Source of the DNA: Bradyrhizobium sp. CB1717
GTDB lineage: Bacteria > Pseudomonadota > Alphaproteobacteria > Rhizobiales > Xanthobacteraceae
Length of the DNA stretch: 64,000 nt
Reading direction: 5' to 3'
Assembly (NCBI RefSeq): GCF_029714325.1
Contig: NZ_CP121666.1
Span: 1,488,001 to 1,552,000, forward strand
Under the pieces are notes generated by a model, which had not been told where the DNA came from, searched no databases, and saw only the letters and a program-made list of their open reading frames with translations. The position numbers and the translations under genes were made by a program. Numbering within the stretch: position 1 is the stretch's first letter; every line of letters begins with the position of its first letter. Below, one piece after another: positions 60,279 to 64,000 of the stretch.

Positions 60279-61597
60279 AGACCGAATTCTCACTCGCGCA
60301 GCTCGCCGATCCCGATATCGCGGAAGCCGACAAGATCCTGCGCGCCTGCGTCCATTGCGGCTTCTGCACTGCAACCTGTCCGACCTATGTGCTGCTCGGT
60401 GACGAGCTCGATAGCCCCCGCGGCCGCATCTATCTGATCAAGGAGATGCTGGAGAAGGACCAGACCCCGACGGCCGAGGTGGTCAAGCATGTCGACCGCT
60501 GCCTGTCGTGCCTGGCCTGCATGACGACCTGCCCCTCGGGCGTGAACTACATGCACCTCGTCGACCAGGCCCGGGTCAGGATCGAGCAGCGCTATCAGCG
60601 GCCGCTGGCCGAGCGGCTGCTGCGCCAGGTGCTGGCCTTCGTTCTGCCGGACCCGCAGCGCTTTCGCTTGAGCATGATACTGGCGCGGCTGGCCCGTCCG
60701 CTCGCCGTGTTCCTGCCGACGCCGCGGCCCTCGGCCACGCCCGGCCTGATCCAGCGCATCAAGGCGATGCTGGCGCTGGCCCCACACCGGCTGCCGTCAC
60801 CGGGGCCGCTCCCGGGCAGCGTGTTCGCAGCCCTCGGCAAGAAGCGCGGCCGGGTCGCGCTGCTCCAGGGCTGCGCCCAGCAGGTGCTGGCGCCGCGCAT
60901 CAACCAGGCCGCCATCAGCCTGCTCACCCGCCACGGCATCGAGGTCGTCCTGGTCAGGGACGAGCAGTGCTGCGGGGCGCTGACCCATCACCTCGGCAAC
61001 GACCATGATGCATTGGCGCGGGCGCGTGCCAACATTGCGGCATGGACCGCGGAGGCGGCCGGCGAGGGGCTCGATGCCATCCTGGTGACGACCTCCGGCT
61101 GCGGGACGGTCATCAAGGACTACGGCTATCTGCTGCGCGAGGACGCTGCGCTTGCCGCCGATGCGGCGAAGGTGTCCGCTCTCGCCAAGGACATCACCGA
61201 ATACGTCGCCGGCCTCGGATTGGAATCGACTGCACGGCAAGACAACATCGTCGTCGCCTATCACTCTGCATGTTCGTTGCAGCACGGACAGAAAATCACG
61301 GGGCTTCCGAAAGAATTGCTTTCCAAGAATGGATTCGTGGTGAAAGATGTACCCGAGAGCCATTTGTGTTGCGGCTCGGCGGGGACCTACAACATTCTCC
61401 AGCCCGAGCTTGCGGGCCGGTTGCGCGATCGCAAGGTCGCCAACATCGCAAGCGTCAAGCCGGACATGATTGCCGCGGGCAATATCGGCTGCATGGTGCA
61501 GATTGCCAGTGGCACGTCAGTTCCGGTCGTACACACGATTGAGCTTCTCGATTGGGCTACGGGCGGGTCGCGGCCGGCACTGAACGCGCAAGTTTGA
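60275..61597 (+). CDS. glcF: Glycolate oxidase, iron-sulfur subunit GlcF
   Basis: A 440-residue subunit. Two ferredoxin-like clusters are bound by CVHCGFCTATCP (about residues 25-36) and CLSCLACMTTCP (about 76-87). The two CCG domains are complete: DEQCCGALTHHLGN and SHLCCGSAGTYNILQPELAG with the CG-rich second repeat. It passes electrons from the GlcD/E flavins to the quinone pool. It closes the operon; the lysine-rich H1-like gene follows on the same strand after a 84-bp gap. Confidence 0.93.
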   Translation: MKTEFSLAQLADPDIAEADKILRACVHCGFCTATCPTYVLLGDELDSPRGRIYLIKEMLEKDQTPTAEVVKHVDRCLSCLACMTTCPSGVNYMHLVDQARVRIEQRYQRPLAERLLRQVLAFVLPDPQRFRLSMILARLARPLAVFLPTPRPSATPGLIQRIKAMLALAPHRLPSPGPLPGSVFAALGKKRGRVALLQGCAQQVLAPRINQAAISLLTRHGIEVVLVRDEQCCGALTHHLGNDHDALARARANIAAWTAEAAGEGLDAILVTTSGCGTVIKDYGYLLREDAALAADAAKVSALAKDITEYVAGLGLESTARQDNIVVAYHSACSLQHGQKITGLPKELLSKNGFVVKDVPESHLCCGSAGTYNILQPELAGRLRDRKVANIASVKPDMIAAGNIGCMVQIASGTSVPVVHTIELLDWATGGSRPALNAQV

Positions 61598-61681
61598 GCT
61601 TTCAGAGCCTGAACTTTCCTCCCGAGGTGACGACTGAAGGCGCCCGATCGACCATTGTTCGGCGGCAACAGGAGGACCACG

Positions 61682-62050
61682 ATGGCGAAAGCGAAGAAGA
61701 AGAAAAGCAAGAAGGCCAAAAAGGCCAAGAAGGCTGTAGCGGCGAAGAAGTCCGCGAAGAAGGCGACGAAGAAGAAGGCAGCCAAGAAGTCCGCGAAGAA
61801 ATCTGCCAAGAAGGCCGCCCCGAAGAAGGCTGCCAAGAAGACAGCAAAGAAGGCGGCGGCCAAGACGGCTGCACCGAAGAAGGCCGCCAAGAAGACTGCA
61901 AAGAAAGCGGCACCGAAGAAGGCGAAGGCAGCTCCCGCGCCGAAGCCGTCAGCGCCGGCGGCAGCTCCGGCGCCCGAGCCCGTCGCCGAGACGAGCTGGG
62001 CGATGCCTTCGTCTTCTGCGGAACCGACGCCTGCCGAGGGACAGGGCTAG
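61682..62050 (+). CDS. Lysine/alanine-rich histone H1-like protein
   Basis: A 122-residue protein of which most is Lys, Ala and Pro in AKKA-type repeats (such as KKAAKKTAKKAAPKKAK), ending in a Pro/Ala-rich tail (APAPKPSAPAAAPAPEP) and a short acidic C-terminus. It resembles the C-terminal tail of eukaryotic histone H1 and the bacterial H1-like proteins. It should bind DNA non-specifically. The ribosome site AGGAGG precedes the ATG. Its repeat DNA (GCCAAGAAG) is prone to slippage. Confidence 0.85.
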   Translation: MAKAKKKKSKKAKKAKKAVAAKKSAKKATKKKAAKKSAKKSAKKAAPKKAAKKTAKKAAAKTAAPKKAAKKTAKKAAPKKAKAAPAPKPSAPAAAPAPEPVAETSWAMPSSSAEPTPAEGQG

Positions 62051-62093
62051 GCTGAAAAGCCAGGTTCAATTCCCCGGCCATGATCGACACCGG

Positions 62094-62125
62094 AAAGGCC
62101 GCGGCGGCGACGCTGCGGCCTTTTT
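62094..62125 (+). terminator. Terminator after the H1-like gene
   Basis: AAAGGCCGC (62094-62102) pairs perfectly with GCGGCCTTT (62115-62123), and five T residues (62121-62125) follow the GC part. It is a standard intrinsic terminator 44 bp after the H1-like stop. Confidence 0.85.
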
Positions 62126-62457
62126 GCATCGCCGGATGGGGGGCGGATGCTGTCGATTCTTCGGGGTGAGTTGATTCGTTGCGTCGGTACCACGGAGCTG
62201 AAGGCATCCGTACTTGCACGCACCCCTTATGCACTCTGGAGTGCAAATGATGTGGTCGAGAAGCCACACAGGCCGACAACCTTTCGCGCAAACGTTAAAA
62301 CGCCTAAAAAGTCGGCAGATGCCCGCGCTTTTTGCTTCACCGTTCGCATCCCTCGCTCCAGATTGTCGCAGTAACGCAATTTTGCAGACAGGTCGCACGA
62401 CCCCGGGGGGCTTCCGGGATCCGACTGGGAAGTAAGAACGGGTAGATGGGGATCGAA
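62126..62457. other. 332-bp leader region of the porin gene
   Basis: No convincing gene lies here. At 62230-62245 is a perfect palindrome, TGCACTC-TG-GAGTGCA. The last 120 bases run to the porin start. A long leader is possible, and the palindrome could be an operator for the porin promoter. Confidence 0.45.
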
Positions 62458-63471
62458 ATGAAAAAAGTGGCTTTGTTGGCAACGGCGCTGGCAATGGTGA
62501 CGACGGGTTCGGCTTTCGCGGCAGACATGGCGGTGAAGGCCAAGAAGGCCCCGCCGGTGGTGGCTTTCGATCCTTGGGATATCGCCTTCGGCGGCGCGAT
62601 CATGAGCGACTACATCTTCCGCGGTATCACCCAGTCGAACCACAAGCCGTCGGTCGCGGCCTATTTCGAGCCTCGCTACAACGTTACCAAGGACCTCCAG
62701 CTCTATGTCGGCGTCGCCGGTGAGAGCATTTCCTTCCCGAACCGTGCTGCGGCCGAGATCGACGTCTACGGCGGTATCCGCCCGACCTTCGGTGCGTTCG
62801 CCTTCGACATCGGCGTGTGGGGCTACCTGTATCCGGGCGGCACCTGCTACTTCGGCGGCACCGGCATCGACAACGCCGGCGTCTTCCAGGGCGCCGAGTG
62901 CGCCGAGAAGGCCTTGCTCAACACCAACGTGATCAAGAAGGACCTGAGCTTCTTCGAAGTCTACGGCAAGTTCACCTACACCGTGAACGACAACTGGTCG
63001 TTCGGCGTGAACGAATACTACACCCCGAGCTATCTGAACTCGGGCGCCTGGGGCAACTACACCTCGATCGTCGGCAAGTATACGGCGCCGAGCACGGTGT
63101 TCGGCTCGAGCGGCGTCGGCATGTACGTGTCGGGTGAGTTCGGCCGTCAGTGGCTCGGCACCTCCGACAGCTTCTACGGCGTGCCGGCCTTCCCGAACGG
63201 CATCAAATACGCCGACTACAACACCTGGAACATCGGCATCGGCTTCACCTACAAGGTCATGACGCTGGATCTGCGCTACTCCGACACCGACCTGTCGAAG
63301 GGCGATTGCAACGCCTTCACCAGCGATTTCTCGGCACGCGGCAACATCACGGCGTCGAGCGGCACCTTCGTGACCCCGATCAATCCGTCGGGCGTCGGCT
63401 CCAACTGGTGCGGCGCGGCCGGCATCGCCAAGCTGTCGTTCGACCTGACGGCGATGACCAACCTGAAGTAA
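62458..63471 (+). CDS. TorF family putative porin
   Basis: A 337-residue outer-membrane beta-barrel with a signal peptide (MKKVALLATALAMVTTGSAF, cleavage at about residue 22). The family start IAFGGAIMSDYIFRGITQSN is clear, and alternating amphipathic strands run to the C-terminus (LRYSDTDLSKGDCN, AGIAKLSFDLTAM). It likely forms a general or specific diffusion channel. The ATG at 62458 is used rather than 62446 because it gives the signal peptide directly. Confidence 0.9.
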   Translation: MKKVALLATALAMVTTGSAFAADMAVKAKKAPPVVAFDPWDIAFGGAIMSDYIFRGITQSNHKPSVAAYFEPRYNVTKDLQLYVGVAGESISFPNRAAAEIDVYGGIRPTFGAFAFDIGVWGYLYPGGTCYFGGTGIDNAGVFQGAECAEKALLNTNVIKKDLSFFEVYGKFTYTVNDNWSFGVNEYYTPSYLNSGAWGNYTSIVGKYTAPSTVFGSSGVGMYVSGEFGRQWLGTSDSFYGVPAFPNGIKYADYNTWNIGIGFTYKVMTLDLRYSDTDLSKGDCNAFTSDFSARGNITASSGTFVTPINPSGVGSNWCGAAGIAKLSFDLTAMTNLK

Positions 63472-63495
63472 GTTTCTTCCCGGGACTACTCACCA

Positions 63496-63523
63496 GGGCG
63501 GCAGGGCAACCTGCCGCCCTTTT
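63496..63523 (+). terminator. Terminator after the porin gene
   Basis: GGGCGGCAG (63496-63504) pairs exactly with CTGCCGCCC (63511-63519), followed by TTTTG. It lies 25 bp past the porin stop. Confidence 0.9.
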
Positions 63524-63584
63524 GCTTTGGGGCGTCTGCGGTCCGAAATGCGAGCCGGGAGAGCGGCGCCGCTGCCTCACACTC

Positions 63585-63708
63585 CGTCATTGCGAGCCAC
63601 CGGGTCCGCGCGAAGCGCGGCCCGATGACAGGCTCCGCGAAGCAATCCGGAGTCTTTCCGCCTTAGGCAGTCTGGATTGCTTCGTCGCAAGAGCTCCTCG
63701 CAATGACG
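63585..63708. repeat. Palindromic repeat, decayed copy of the 43353 family
   Basis: Ends CGTCATTGCGAG (63585-63596) and CTCGCAATGACG (63697-63708) pair exactly. It shares the end sequence and the block GAAGCAATCC/GGATTGCTTC with the 43353-43432 element, but the arms have diverged. It lies between the porin and the partial ABC gene. The remainder of the gap up to 63806 has no coding signal. Confidence 0.85.
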
Positions 63709-63806
63709 AGGCCCGAGTTGAGGGCGGCGTCCCTTAGCTAGACCGCAAGGAAGCCGCCCATCCGGTTCTTTTGAACGCGATTGTAGGCGAGAGACGCCCC
63801 TGCGCC

Positions 63807-64000
63807 TCAGCGCGCTGCCGTCGGCTCCCTCTCGGCCGGCGCGGCAGCATCGCCGAGGACATGGATCTCGCCGTCCTGCACCGTCGCCACCTTGCGGGTG
63901 TGAAAGACATCCAGCGTCGAGCGGTGGCCGATCGAGACGATGGTGGCTTGCGGCAGCTTCTCCGCCAGCAGCCGGTACAGCCGCGCCTCGGAAGGCTCGT
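63807..64000 (-). CDS. ABC transporter ATP-binding/permease, C-terminal end (SbmA/YddA-like), partial
   Basis: The minus-strand reading frame enters from the right edge with DEPSEARLYRLLAEKLPQAT, followed by IVSIGHRSTLDVFHTRKVAT and ends AAPAEREPTAAR. The H-loop sequence SIGHRSTL and the preceding D-x-E-x-P-S-E are typical of the fused permease-ATPase family that includes YddA and the ABCD-type peptide or vitamin exporters. Only the last 64 codons are seen; Walker A and the permease part lie outside the window. It faces leftward, convergent with the porin. Confidence 0.85.
   Translation of the reverse strand, partial: EPSEARLYRLLAEKLPQATIVSIGHRSTLDVFHTRKVATVQDGEIHVLGDAAAPAEREPTAAR

Noticed and set aside
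61682..62050. Ser/Pro/Trp-rich repeat readings on the opposite strand of the H1-like gene
   Set aside because: They mirror the AAGAAG repeat DNA and have no ribosome site or known family.
62147..62374. Small open frame in the porin leader
   Set aside because: No ribosome site, no family features and it overlaps the palindrome; more likely chance.

Overview
The window is a 64 kb stretch of high-GC chromosome from an alphaproteobacterium. The genes and the intergenic repeat families look like Bradyrhizobium or a close relative in the Nitrobacteraceae. This is a judgement from protein style (ExoP-like exopolysaccharide genes, a TorF-type porin, a zinc-free L36, many LysR and Lrp regulators, Bug and glutamate-type transporters) and was not tested by a search. 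No tRNA, rRNA, transposase, integrase, phage gene or CRISPR array was seen. Both ends cut through genes.

Layout. 1-5.3 kb: an M20 peptidase end, a complete four-gene polar amino acid ABC importer and a D-amino-acid aminotransferase, which together look like uptake and use of an amino acid or amino acid conjugate. 5.4-10 kb: an AhpD-like protein and an EmrB/EmrA efflux pair facing a LysR regulator, with three copies of one inverted-repeat operator. 10.3-15.9 kb: a DUF3616-like secreted protein, an amidase pseudogene, and a fused indolepyruvate:ferredoxin oxidoreductase with a divergent Lrp regulator. 15.9-22.1 kb: two unknown membrane proteins and a small exported protein facing a LysR gene, then a fumarylacetoacetate hydrolase / flavin monooxygenase / Ldh-type dehydrogenase cluster of unknown substrate. 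22.4-26.8 kb: a 1371-residue cyclic-di-GMP protein with five GAF repeats of constant length followed by GGDEF and EAL. 27-37.6 kb: an exopolysaccharide cluster (galE, WecG-type transferase, ExoP-like chain-length protein, methyltransferase, two family 2 glycosyltransferases, O-antigen ligase/polymerase, CelD-like acyltransferase).

37.6-47.6 kb: mostly single metabolic and regulatory genes (hydrolase, Lrp, isoaspartyl methyltransferase-like, wrbA, pirin, SDR with divergent LysR, Bug-type binding protein, class III cyclase, YbaK-type deacylase, haloacid dehalogenase). 47.7-51.5 kb: a TetR gene facing a three-gene cassette (NTF2-like, DUF3237, aquaporin) with stacked palindromes between them, then an HxlR/SDR divergent pair. 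51.5-56.1 kb: amidohydrolase, rpmJ, a TPR protein, small unknown proteins, an alpha/beta hydrolase and cytochrome c. 56.3-61.6 kb: the glycolate oxidase genes glcD, glcE and glcF, with an unrelated unknown gene between glcD and glcE. 61.7-64 kb: a lysine/alanine-rich histone H1-like protein, a TorF-type porin and the end of an SbmA/YddA-like ABC transporter.

The strongest leads are the regularly repeated GAF sensor array next to the exopolysaccharide cluster, an ExoP-like protein whose Walker A lysine is replaced by arginine, the three-copy operator in the emr locus, the gene inserted in the glc operon, and the TetR-controlled cassette. Several palindromic intergenic repeat families are also present, one with perfect 31-bp arms.
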